In this document: positions 19,372 through 28,223 of the stretch, piece after piece | How the letters are laid out: every line of letters starts with the position of its first letter | Position numbering within the stretch: the first letter of the stretch is position 1 | DNA from: Nitrincola alkalisediminis | GTDB taxonomy: Bacteria; Pseudomonadota; Gammaproteobacteria; Pseudomonadales; Balneatricaceae | Reading direction: 5' to 3' | DNA: 64,000 nucleotides | NCBI RefSeq assembly: GCF_009821115.1 | Contig: NZ_VYTY01000007.1 | Location: forward strand, 1-64,000 | Translations under genes and position numbers: made by a program | Notes under the pieces: generated by a model | Seen by the model: the letters and a program-made list of their open reading frames with translations, nothing else | The model's database searches: none | Told to the model about the DNA's origin: nothing

Positions 19372-19798
19372 GTACCTGCTGTATCCAGCGTGCCAATTCA
19401 GAGGGCGGTAAAGCCCCTGATAGGCGCGCGATTTCTTTTCCCTGCTTAAACATCACTAATGTCGGAATGCTGCGTATCCCAAAACGAGATCCTAGCATGG
19501 GTTCGGCTTCGGTATCGACTTTCACACAGCGTAATCCCGGTTCTTCATGTTTGGCTGCTTGTTCAAAGATCGGTGCAAATTGACGACAGGGGCCACACCA
19601 GGGTGCCCAGAAGTCGACGAGTACGGGTAAGTCTGCACTGATGTGTGCATCAAAATTCTGGCTGTTGAGATTTAAGGGTTTGCCTTCGAAGAGTGCTTGT
19701 TTGCAGGCGCCGCAGTTGGGTGCGTCGTTAAGACGTGAGGCGGGCAGTTTGTTTTTTCGATGGCAGTGGGGGCAGGTGACCACGTAGGCTTCAGACAT
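19364..19798 (-). CDS. trxC: Thioredoxin 2 with N-terminal zinc-binding domain
   Basis: 144 aa from ATG 19798. Two CxxC pairs (CPHCH and CGACK) in the first ~30 residues make the zinc ribbon that distinguishes TrxC from TrxA; the redox site is WAPWCGPCRQF. It is a cytosolic disulfide reductase associated with oxidative stress. A TTG four codons upstream is a possible but less likely start. Confidence 0.93.
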   Translation of the reverse strand: MSEAYVVTCPHCHRKNKLPASRLNDAPNCGACKQALFEGKPLNLNSQNFDAHISADLPVLVDFWAPWCGPCRQFAPIFEQAAKHEEPGLRCVKVDTEAEPMLGSRFGIRSIPTLVMFKQGKEIARLSGALPPSELARWIQQVLS

Positions 19799-19958
19799 AG
19801 TGTTTCTCAAAATTTGTGGTTAAGACTTACCTTGGTAGGGTGCGTTGGGTGTATTCATGTGCTCTGATATAGGGGTGATGTGGGAAATTACAAGGGTTGG
19901 GGTGGAAAGTCTTGCTCATTGGTGGGGCGGATGTTGGGAGGTTTTGGAGCAGGGGGCC

Positions 19959-20061
19959 GAGGTGTGTCATCACCACTCCAGACACGGCGTGAATCCATCC
20001 CTGGAGCCTCACTGTCGCCATCCATGGCGACAGATGGTCTTGAGTGGCGACAACACACCTC
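19959..20061. repeat. Three-way-junction intergenic repeat
   Basis: Outer arms GAGGTGTGT (19959-19967) and ACACACCTC (20053-20061) are perfect, continued by CCACTC/GAGTGG. Inside are two further hairpins: CTCCAG/CTGGAG (19976-19981 and 20001-20006) and CTGTCGCCAT/ATGGCGACAG (20012-20021 and 20024-20033). It resembles extragenic repeats of marine gammaproteobacteria. The remainder of 19799-20404 has no supportable gene. Confidence 0.6.
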
Positions 20062-20404
20062 TTCCGTTGAGCGTATCGGTGTTTTCTGGATTTTTGATTA
20101 GGGTGTGCTTAAATGCATTGGGGGTAGATGCTTGGCCTTTGGTATTGATTATATATTTTGTATGGTTATTTTTGATTAACTGTATTAGGATCAAATGATT
20201 GATAGCGTTTTTTTAGGGATGGGTGTTTGATATTTTGTTGGGATATTTGGATGCTGTGATGGATCACGGGTAGGGCGGTAGCGTGGGTTTTTATAAAGCA
20301 ATCCACGAAGATATCGGTCTTAGTAATATGGGGATTAGCAGACACCAATTGTTTAAAGTGTGCCTGAAAGATCCTGACGAAATGGATACAGCAAGCGCTT
20401 CTAG

Positions 20405-20841
20405 CAGGGTATTTCAGCGTGCGCCGACCTGCACTGACTGGATAAGACACCGAATAAATAGTCCGAAAGGGAAGCAAGTCTATAGTCATCGTATGTCTGT
20501 TGTGGAGCCTGTGTTCGATAACATTGGCACTAATAAAAGATCAGTCGTTTTAGACTGCGATGTAAAAGCAAGGTTCAGGGGCAGTGGCAATTGTACTGTT
20601 AGGTGCATAATGTAGAGAAGTTAGTGAAATACGGTAGATTTGAGAGAATATGGCAGAAATCAGGATGAGATGGCACCTGAATGAGGGTCTGAAAGGCCAA
20701 TTGGTTCAGACCTATAAAAGTTAAAGCTAAAAGGCCAGGGTAAATAAGTGATTGCTGATTGAGGTCAGTAATTGAAAATGAGTAATATAGCTCGGGTTCT
20801 GCTGGAAAAAACTTGTCAGAATTGGGTTTTTCTTCGGACTC
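20405..20841 (+). mobile_element. 3' remnant of an IS1182-like element (type A, copy 1)
   Basis: From about 20412 the DNA closely matches 24121-24547 of the longer type A element: the transposase tail with RAPTCTDWIRHR, SPKGKQVYSHRMSVVEPVF (catalytic Glu region), then the 200-bp non-coding right end finishing GTTTTTCTTC-GGACTC. The frame breaks after NIGTNKRS, so it is non-functional, and the left part is missing. A GTTAGGA core follows at 20842-20848. Confidence 0.8.
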
Positions 20842-20854
20842 GTTAGGAAGACGT

Positions 20855-21253
20855 ATGTATACACTAGACTGTACTGATAAATTTGGTACGCAAAGGACAT
20901 TCACTTACAACTCTGATGAAGATACCCTGCGGCACGAGACAACTTATACGGTGTACTCAGACCCTATGCCTCCATCCAATGAGTTTTTCCAGCTCACGGT
21001 AAAAGAGGTGGGAGGCGAGCTCCAGATAATTGCGATGTACCACAATCGTGAGCCTGCATATATAGCGAAGGGCATACCGGAAGCGCTTATAGTCGATATC
21101 GTAAGAAATACCGGAAAGACTGTAAGATCGAGCCCCGTGCAGGGAAACCCCGGCGAATTTCGAACATGTGATGCAACAAAAGTATGGGATCGTCTTGTAA
21201 GTAAGGGGCAAGCAACTTACTCGCAAAACGAAGATGTATATCGAACCTCCTAA
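20855..21253 (+). CDS. Hypothetical orphan gene, possible integron cassette
   Basis: 132 aa; ATG 20855 follows AGGAAG by four bases and lies 13 bases after the GTTAGGA core that ends the preceding IS remnant. No family recognised; no signal peptide or membrane span; mixed Thr/Glu/Tyr-rich sequence suggests a small soluble beta-rich protein. The stop codon is in CTCCTAACAAGC, resembling the stop-in-attC arrangement of integron cassettes, but the next IS remnant starts almost at once, so the site is not testable here. Confidence 0.6.
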   Translation: MYTLDCTDKFGTQRTFTYNSDEDTLRHETTYTVYSDPMPPSNEFFQLTVKEVGGELQIIAMYHNREPAYIAKGIPEALIVDIVRNTGKTVRSSPVQGNPGEFRTCDATKVWDRLVSKGQATYSQNEDVYRTS

Positions 21254-21261
21254 CAAGCTTT

Positions 21262-21815
21262 AAGGGTAAGATTGCCGACCAAGACATGATTAGCTTTCAA
21301 GGCTATCGACAGAATTGCCGAGATTGCCCATTAAAGCATCAGTGCCTGCGCCGGGTGAATCAAACGGATGGACGCCAAGTGAGCTTTGCACTGAGTGATC
21401 GCAAAGCTGCACCGGGGCTTATTGAGAAAATGAAGCAAAAGATAGACAGCCCGATGGGGCGGTATATTTACAGTCAGCGATTGGGCACGGTAGACCCCGT
21501 GTTTGGTAATCTAGAAAGCAACAAGGGACTGAATCGATTTACCTTAAGGGGCAAAACCAAAGTCAATACGCAGTGGTTAATGTACTGCATGGTGCACAAT
21601 ATCGAGAAAATAGCGACACAGGGATAACAATGAGATGAAGTACAAGAATTGCGGATAAAGTAACCTTGAGCCCATCAGTTATTGAGTGTAGGTTGTTTGA
21701 ATAGATGATTCAGATCATCGATTTGGGCGGTAAATAAAGATTATAGTAAAGCGCGAGCTGTTGATGCTGTTGATGCTGGGGATTTTGATTTCAAAATGTC
21801 TAATCCGACAGGCTC
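21262..21815 (+). mobile_element. 3' remnant of an IS1182-like element (type B, copy 1)
   Basis: Encodes the C-terminal part of a transposase: FQGYRQNCRDCPLKHQCLRR (zinc-ribbon-like Cys cluster), IYSQRLGTVDPVFGNL (catalytic Glu) and a frame to 21627. The non-coding right end closely matches that of the second type B copy and stops at TCTAATCCGACA-GGCTC; GTTAGCA follows at 21816. The left two thirds are missing. Confidence 0.8.
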
Positions 21816-21870
21816 GTTAGCATTGCGAGTTACCCACTAATTCCGAAGTGTCATGTAGGGGAATAAAAAT

Positions 21871-23250
21871 ATGAGCAATATCAATAGGCATGGCCTGCCT
21901 CGTAACATCCCCTCTAAGGTTAAAGTAGCTGTTCGCCAAAATAGTCGATTTGGATGTGTTATTTGCAGATCTGCAATATATACTTATGAGCATATTGATC
22001 CACCATTTGTCGATGCTAAATCCCACGATCCTTCCAAAATGGCGTTGCTCTGCCCTACTTGTCACACTTTAGTTACCAAAGGGAGAATCCCAAAAGAGCA
22101 TGTTTCTGAAAAATATAGTTCGATTCAAAACTCTTCCTTCGTAAAGCGCCCCTCAGATCAGGAGTTCTTTATTCACTATGGGAAAGAATTATCTGTAAGT
22201 CTAGGTTCAAGTGAGTTCAAAGAGTTTAGGTCAATTATAAATATCGATGGTGTAGACGTTCTTTCATATCAAAAGTCTAGTGAAACAGATGCCTATTCAG
22301 TATCGGGCATTTTTTATGACCAGCTTGGGAAAGAGTTATTTAGAATTGTTAACAATGAGTGGATTGGGCCGATTGATGTCTGGGATGTTGAGCAAGTAGG
22401 GTGTCGTTTGACAATCAAAAGCTCACCCCAAAGAGTTCTTTTCGAAGCTATAAAGGATAATAATAAATCTGAATTATCCATTATCAAGCTTGATATGTAT
22501 TTCCCTCCATTTCATGTTTTTATTGACTCAGGGCGTTTTTTAGTTGGTCAATATGGGGAAGATATAAATGAGTCAGCTTATTTTGAAATTGATGGAACCT
22601 TTAGTCATGGTGACTGCGCCCTTTATTTGGATTCTAAAAGGTCTTCGCAACTAAAACCGTCTGAAGTAAGGATGGTGGGAGGTAAAGGCGCATGGGTAGA
22701 GGGTACCGGTATATGGATCGGTTATGGATCAGGTCAAATGCAGCTTAGACGAATCCAATTTTTTAATAATCGCTGTAAAATCGGAGCGCGGAACGTTATA
22801 AAAAAATCTATAGAGCCGAGAGCTGATCAAAACTATTTTGTGGTAGGAAGTCTTGATGTTCGTGTGATTGATCACCCTCTATGGATAGAGCAGGAATACT
22901 TTATAAACGGTCAAAAACTTACCTCTAAACCCTTTTCGTGGGGAAAAATTGATGAACCCCATGGTAAGAGTATAGAGTTATTCCATATATCTCGCTCTGA
23001 ACCCGAAGATTTAGCTATAAACCCAGGTTTCATCGGATTCTATGCTGACGATATTTTATCGAAAGAATGGTCGGACCGTGTTTTTGAAGTAGAGGTTGAA
23101 GAGTGTGGTGAGGATGGTAATTATACTCGACGAGTTAAACGTGCTGATGTAGGAAATAGACGAATTATAAACGCATTTAACCCGGGCACTGGAAAACCGT
23201 TTCATCCACAGGAGTTTGCTGGAACTTGCCCTTGGAAAGAAGCAAAGTAG
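21871..23250 (+). CDS. HNH-domain protein with long uncharacterised C-terminus
   Basis: 459 aa. Residues ~10-75 look like an HNH nuclease fold: CVICRS then YEHIDPPF and LLCPTCHTLVTKG, giving two CxxC zinc pairs and a central His. The remaining ~380 residues are mostly predicted beta strands and not recognised; they may be a sensor or target-binding part. Base composition is lower in GC than the flanking core genes. It lies between two IS1182-like ends. A DNA-degrading defence or selfish role is an inference from domain and setting. Confidence 0.75.
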   Translation: MSNINRHGLPRNIPSKVKVAVRQNSRFGCVICRSAIYTYEHIDPPFVDAKSHDPSKMALLCPTCHTLVTKGRIPKEHVSEKYSSIQNSSFVKRPSDQEFFIHYGKELSVSLGSSEFKEFRSIINIDGVDVLSYQKSSETDAYSVSGIFYDQLGKELFRIVNNEWIGPIDVWDVEQVGCRLTIKSSPQRVLFEAIKDNNKSELSIIKLDMYFPPFHVFIDSGRFLVGQYGEDINESAYFEIDGTFSHGDCALYLDSKRSSQLKPSEVRMVGGKGAWVEGTGIWIGYGSGQMQLRRIQFFNNRCKIGARNVIKKSIEPRADQNYFVVGSLDVRVIDHPLWIEQEYFINGQKLTSKPFSWGKIDEPHGKSIELFHISRSEPEDLAINPGFIGFYADDILSKEWSDRVFEVEVEECGEDGNYTRRVKRADVGNRRIINAFNPGTGKPFHPQEFAGTCPWKEAK

Positions 23251-23311
23251 CGTAAAAGTACATGAACAACTGCTAATGCAATGCACGCGACTATCGCGTG
23301 ATTGCGGCATT

Positions 23312-24547
23312 CAGGCTGTAGAAAAACCTCTCCATCTATGCTTTGTTAAGACTTTCAGGAAACGGAGCCTCTGGGATGGCAAAGTTCAAGCATTACGACT
23401 ACAACCAGATGTCGATGGTGTTGATTCACTACCTAGAACAGATCCAACCTGGCACGTTTGAATTTGCACTGCATTACCTGATCTCTGAAAAACTCGACCT
23501 ATCGGCTTTTCAAAAGCCCTATAAAAATGATGCTGAAGGTCGTCCAGCATACGACCCTGCGATACTGCTCAAAATTATATTATTTGCTTACACAAAGGGC
23601 ATTACCTCCAGCCGTGAGATCCAGTGGTGCTGCGAAACGAATATCATCTTCAAAGCCTTATCTTGCGACACCGTGCCGCACTTCACCACGATTGCTCACT
23701 TTGTCAGTAGCCGAGCTCAGGCAATAGAAGCCTTATTTGAACAAGTGCTACTCATCTGTGATCAACAAGGATTGTTGGGTCATGAGCTCTTTGCCATTGA
23801 TGGTTGTAAGATGCGCTCTAATGCATCCAAGGAATGGTCTGGCACCTTTAAAGAACTGGAACAGAAGCGTCACAAGCTCAAGCGCTTGATCCAGTATCAT
23901 CTCAGTGAGCATCAAGAAAAAGATACCTGTGAAAGTGAAGAATCACTGGAACGTCATAATCGTAAGACTAAAACCATTCAAACACTGAATGCTGCTGCCA
24001 ATAAGATCGATGCTTTTTTAAAGCAGAACCAGCCAAGGATGGGTAAAGGCAAGCGCAGTAAGGAAGTGAAGAGCAATATCACTGATCCAGAGTCAGCCAA
24101 GATGACGATTGCACTTAATGATCAGCGTGCGCCGACCTATACTGACTGGATGAAGCACCGAGTGGATAGTCCTAAAGGGAAGCAAATTTATAGCCATCGA
24201 ATGTCTGTTGTGGAGCCTGTGTTCGGCAATATTGGCACCAATAAAGGACTCAGCCGTTTTAGCTTACGAGGTAAAAACAAGGTACAGGGTCAGTGGCAAT
24301 TGTACTGTTTGGTGCATAATGTAGAGAAGTTAGCGAAATACGGTGAATTGAGCGGATGAGGCGGAAATCAGGATGAGATGGCTTCTGAATGAGGCTCTGA
24401 AGGGGCAATTGCTTAAGGTATGTAAAAGTAAAAGCTAAAAGGCAGATTAAATACGTGATTGCTGACTGAAGTCAGCGATTGAAAATGAATAATATAGATC
24501 GGGCTCTGGCGGAAAAACTCGTCGAGATTATGTTTTTCTACAGGCTC
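23312..24547 (+). mobile_element. IS1182-like element, type A, internally deleted
   Basis: Bounded by inverted ends: left CAGGC-TGTAGAAAAAC (23312-23327) and right GTTTTTCTACA-GGCTC (24532-24547). ATT occurs immediately outside both ends (23309-23311 and 24548-24550), consistent with a 3-bp target duplication. At 1,236 bp it is shorter than typical IS1182 elements because the central transposase section is missing. Confidence 0.75.
23376..24359 (+). pseudogene. IS1182-family transposase with in-frame internal deletion
   Basis: 327 aa from ATG 23376 (MAKFKHYDYNQ, matching the other type's start). N-terminal domain and the first catalytic Asp in FAIDGCKMRSNASK are present, as is SNITDPESAKMT. 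The sequence then jumps straight to TYTDWMKHRVDSPKGKQ and the catalytic Glu in VVEPVFGNI. The section with the second catalytic Asp and the Cys cluster is missing, so it cannot be an active DDE transposase despite an open frame. Confidence 0.8.
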
Positions 24548-24570
24548 ATTAAGCATACAGGGGTGAATGT

Positions 24571-25236
24571 ATGAGCGACCTAGTCAGGCAGCTAAATCTT
24601 TTTAGAAATGAAATTGATAAAGCAATCATGTCGTACAGTGCTTGGCACTCATTCCATGATTTAGCTTCTTCAGATAGAAGTGCATACTCTGCTTTTAATA
24701 GAAATGCCGCATACTGGAACATTAGTCAATATACACTACAAATGAGCTACTATGTGGCCTTAGGTAGAGTATTCGACTGTAATGAAAAATCTATTTCGAT
24801 ATTCAAGCTTGTAAGGTCCTGTAAAAAGAACATAAACGATTTTTCTAAAGCATCTCTAGCTGTTAGAAAAGGCTCTGAGCTATGGACTGAAGAATATAAA
24901 GCTAATGTTTACACTCCGTCATTAAGAGACTTTGAAAATATAAGGTTAAAAGTAAAGGCAGTAAAACAGCTCTTTGATGACAAGATACAGCCAGTAAGGC
25001 ACAAGGTATTTGCACATTTAAATGATGATACCGTTGATAACACAAAAGATCTATTTGCAAAAATAACGATTTCTGAATTAGAAGGGGTCTTACACTTTCT
25101 AGACCAGCTATATAGATACATATGGGAGCTTTATTATAATGGAAGGCTTATTGATATCGATGACGGGGTTTTTTCCATGAATGACAGGGTTTCGTCTGAT
25201 TTACAAAAAATATCTGAAAATTTAAAAAATGCTTAA
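24571..25236 (+). CDS. HEPN/AbiU2-like protein
   Basis: 221 aa, almost wholly helical. Near residue 150 the motif PVRHKVFAH gives R-x5-H, the HEPN ribonuclease signature, in a context close to AbiU2-type abortive-infection proteins. AGGGGTGA before ATG 24571. It starts 17 bases after an ATTAAGC core and its stop codon lies inside GCTTAAC, the start of a full attC-like site, exactly the layout of an integron cassette. GC is low. A defence role is inference. Confidence 0.72.
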   Translation: MSDLVRQLNLFRNEIDKAIMSYSAWHSFHDLASSDRSAYSAFNRNAAYWNISQYTLQMSYYVALGRVFDCNEKSISIFKLVRSCKKNINDFSKASLAVRKGSELWTEEYKANVYTPSLRDFENIRLKVKAVKQLFDDKIQPVRHKVFAHLNDDTVDNTKDLFAKITISELEGVLHFLDQLYRYIWELYYNGRLIDIDDGVFSMNDRVSSDLQKISENLKNA

Positions 25237-25320
25237 CAAAGCGTTCAACTTCGGCCAGCAAGCTGACCGGGACCACCAAAACGCTGTGCGATTTTCCGGC
25301 TGGTTAACGCGGCGTTGAGA
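25231..25320 (+). repeat. attC-like integron recombination site
   Basis: Begins GCTTAAC (RYYYAAC, 25231-25237) and ends GCGTTGAGA (25313-25320). The inner boxes GCGTTCAAC and GTTAACGC pair with one unpaired base, as in attC extrahelical bases, and an imperfect hairpin fills the middle. The R' core departs from GTTRRRY at the last base, perhaps because an IS inserted right behind GTT. Confidence 0.7.
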
Positions 25321-25895
25321 CTGTCGGATTAGTCCCAGAGCCCTTGGCTCACGTAGTAAATAAAGGCTAGAATCCGTTAACTAAACGTTACCTCAGAGGT
25401 GGCAAGGGGTGGCGCGGTATAAACACTACGATTACAACCAAACCAATCAGTTCCGTAAACGTGATCCAAGATTTGCAGACTCGATCACTTTCAATGAAGC
25501 CAAGGCTCAACGCCGTAAAGAGCGTGGTGGTCAGGTAGCGAAGCGCTTACGGCCGATTTACAGTCAGCGATTGGGCACGGTAGAATCCGTGTTTGGCAAT
25601 CTGTAAAGTACAAAGGATTGAATCGATTCACCTTAAGGGGTAAAACCAAGGTCAATCCGCAGTGGTTAATGTACTGCATGGTACACAATATTGAAAAAAT
25701 AGCGACACAGAGGCAACAACAAGGTGGAGCTCAAGAGTTGCGGATAAAGTAACCTTGAATCCATCAGTTATTGAGTGTAGGTTGTTTGAATAGGTGATTC
25801 AGATCATCGATTTGGGCGGTAAATAAAGATTATAGTAAAGGGCGGGCTGTTGATGCTGGGTATTTTGATTTCAAAATGTGTAATTCGACAGGCTC
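25317..25895 (+). mobile_element. IS1182-like element, type B, heavily deleted (copy 2)
   Basis: Left end GAGAC-TGTCGGATTAG (25317-25332) and right end TAATTCGACA-GGCTC (25881-25895). GTT stands just outside both ends (25314-25316 and 25896-25898), a possible 3-bp target duplication. Only 579 bp remain. Inside, a frame from GTG 25409 joins the transposase N-terminus (MARYKHYDYNQ) to a middle piece (FRKRDPRFAD) and then to IYSQRLGTVESVFGNL, where a 1-base loss ends it at a TAA. Confidence 0.78.
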
Positions 25896-25957
25896 GTTAG
25901 TTGGATCTAATTTGTCCGCACTCCAATCATAATATTTGTGTGTAAATAGGGATTGAA

Positions 25958-26665
25958 ATGTCAAACGAAACACGAACAGAATTTGTTAATCGAGTTATGG
26001 GTCTCTCATTTCAATCAACTCAAGGTAAATACTCATATTGTAATGACTCAAAAAAGCAGATTCTTTTTAGTTTGAATGCAGAAAATGGGGATGTGATTTT
26101 AAGTCCTTCATGGTCGAGAAATGGTTATTCACACTCTTTAAAACATATATATAAAATAATAAATGATGGATACGATCTTTTAGTTTTTGAGACTAAAACT
26201 AAGAAGAATAAAAAAGGTGAGACATTAGCCAATGGATTTAATCCATTAATAGAAAAAAGAAAATTGGTAGTTGAGGGCGATATTTTTAAAGCTGTTAAAA
26301 TAGAAGTTACCCAAAGTAAAGAAACTACTGGAAGTGGAAGCTCGATTTTTGAGGGAGCAAAAAAAACTATAACAGTTAATGCATATGAAAGAGACCCTCA
26401 AGCACGTCAGGCTTGTTTAGATGAATTTGGGTACCTCTGCAAGATTTGTGGGTTTGACTTTGAAAAAACCTATGGTGAACGTGGCAAGGAGTTTATCCAT
26501 GTTCATCACATAGTGCCATTATCAGAAATAAAAAAGGAATATAAAGTTGATCCAGTTCAGGATCTAATTCCAGTATGTCCAAATTGCCATTCAATGTTAC
26601 ACCGAAAAGGACATACTATTACACCTGACGAATTGAAATCTATTATATTTAACAAGTCCTGCTAA
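25958..26665 (+). CDS. HNH endonuclease
   Basis: 235 aa. The C-terminal ~90 residues are a clear HNH nuclease: CKICGFDFEKTYG, then FIHVHHIVPLSEI with the His pair, and PVCPNCHSMLHRKG closing the zinc site. The N-terminal ~130 residues are an uncharacterised, Lys-rich specificity region. AT-rich. It lies 58 bases after a GTTAG core and its TAA is within CTAACA, again cassette-like. Probably a restriction- or defence-type nuclease. Confidence 0.82.
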   Translation: MSNETRTEFVNRVMGLSFQSTQGKYSYCNDSKKQILFSLNAENGDVILSPSWSRNGYSHSLKHIYKIINDGYDLLVFETKTKKNKKGETLANGFNPLIEKRKLVVEGDIFKAVKIEVTQSKETTGSGSSIFEGAKKTITVNAYERDPQARQACLDEFGYLCKICGFDFEKTYGERGKEFIHVHHIVPLSEIKKEYKVDPVQDLIPVCPNCHSMLHRKGHTITPDELKSIIFNKSC

Positions 26666-27171
26666 CACATATGAGCCTCTCCGGAGTCAATAGATAAAAC
26701 CGCTCTTCTGGCCGCGTTAGCGGCCAGTTTGTTATCCATCAGCAAGATAGACTGCTTCATCTGTCATCATGGTTGCTAGGCGATAGCCTGCAACAAACAC
26801 ATATCGGGGCTCTCTTATCTCATGCTCAATGAGCGCCTGCTGATTTCAGCTTCCGTACTGGTAGCAGGGGCACCACGCCTACAAGGATGTAGGCGATAGA
26901 GCGACGCAGGAAGCCAAAGCCGGGACATTCATCGGTTAACCTGTTGCTGGCACTATTCAAGGTGACGGGCTTAAAGCCAGTTAGTTTCAGGCTCAGTACA
27001 GGTGCAAACCATCTTGCTGATGGTAGTGCGCGGCGGCAAGGTGTCTAATCAAACGATCTGGCTACGGCTGTGTGCCAGAAGATAGGTGATTGAGCTTATA
27101 GTAACCCAATCTTCATTTGAGCATCAGCCAGGGTGTTCCAGTTAGACGTTCAGCTCACCTTGCCCCACGAC
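26666..27171. other. 506-bp gene-free structured region beside the IS110 transposase
   Basis: No supportable ORF. It contains a perfect 13-bp inverted pair, CCATCAGCAAGAT (26736-26748) and ATCTTGCTGATGG (27011-27023), enclosing 262 bp. Within that is the hairpin CGCCTACA-AGGA-TGTAGGCG (26876-26895). Being downstream of the minus-strand IS110-type transposase, it may be the element's non-coding end, a structured RNA, or a separate small element. Confidence 0.5.
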
Positions 27172-28223
27172 TTAACCAGTTAGGAAACGTTTTTCATCGA
27201 ACACCTTTTGATTTTTCAGCATGTAGTACACGCAGCGACCAATCTTATGCGCTAGGGCGGAGAGTGCTTTGGCTTTGCTCATGCGTTTTTGTAGTTTTAA
27301 ACAGGTAATTTTTTGCTTTTTCGTTACCGCGCAGGTACAGCACAGCAATTTCGCCAAAGGCCCACTTCAGATGCGCATTGCCAATTTTATTGCCTTGGGT
27401 GCCGTAGCTCTTGCCTGCTGATTCCGCTTTACACTTAATAAGCCGACTGTACGACGCAAAGTCCTGTACCGTGCTAAAACGGCCAATGTCACCGACTTCG
27501 TACAGGATAGTCAGTGCCAGAATGCGACCAATGCCAGGGAAGCTGGTGAGGATGTGGTAATCTCGACCGTTGTGGTGCTTGGCATGCTTTTCAATAAAGC
27601 ACTCAATTGAGCTGAGTTCATGGCGGTAAAACGCGATGATGTTTAAGTCCAGGTCAATATTGCGTTGCACGAACACATCATCAAAGCAGTTCCGCATTGC
27701 TTCCCGAGCGCAAGGGTATTTTAGATCCAGGTTATTCGGTGGCAAATTGTATTGGCTGGTGGTGTTTTTTACATGCGCTTTTAAATCGGCACCATGCCGA
27801 ACGATACGGGTACGACGACGGAGTAAGTCACGAGCAGCACGCATCTCGGGTGGATACACATAAGCCAACGGAAAATTGCCACCACGAATAAGATGAGCGA
27901 TCTTATAGCTTATAGGAGTCAATGCGATCATTTTTGGCTTTGCCGCCATGGATAGCCTTCATGTAAAGCGCATGGCCCAGAATAAAGTCGATGCCATGTT
28001 GAGCACAGAAATCGCTAACCCAGTACCAGCAGTGCATGCATTCAACACCGACAACAATGTTGCCGATATAGGGCGTTAATAAGTTCAGTAAGGGTTCTGG
28101 TCGTGCTTTGATTTCGCGGTGCAGGATGGTTTCACCGGTTTCATCCAGAATGCACACGTGTAAAGACCGTGCATGTAAATCTATTCCACAATAATACGAA
28201 TGTTGTGTAGTATAAAATCTCAT
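27172..28223 (-). pseudogene. IS110/IS1111-family transposase, frameshifted
   Basis: Starts at ATG 28223 with the DEDD-type N-terminus (YCGIDLHA, VGVECMHCW, KNDRIDSYK). At 27902-27915 a 7-bp tandem duplication (CTTATAG twice on the plus strand) breaks the frame. A second frame carries the helical middle and the Transposase_20 signature (LTSFPGIGRILALTIL) with the conserved catalytic Ser region. An extra T near 27297-27303 shifts the frame again for the last ~45 residues. With both repaired it would be a ~345-aa enzyme of normal length; as it stands it is inactive. Confidence 0.85.

Noticed and set aside
19845-20198. 117-codon plus-strand frame over the intergenic repeat
   Set aside because: It runs through the three-hairpin element, has atypical composition and no family resemblance; the open frame is explained by the repeat.
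20283-20404. N-terminal half of a 110-codon frame before the IS remnant
   Set aside because: It reads into IS transposase in the same frame by chance; the first 40 codons match nothing and have no ribosome site.
26659-26735. Second attC-like site after the HNH gene (CTAACA ... CGTTAGCGG)
   Set aside because: Only the first half and a GTTAG are present; inner boxes do not pair convincingly and the GTTRRRY core fails, so it is not called as a site.
27636-27891. Plus-strand frames opposite the IS110 transposase
   Set aside because: They are antisense to conserved transposase sequence and have no ribosome sites.
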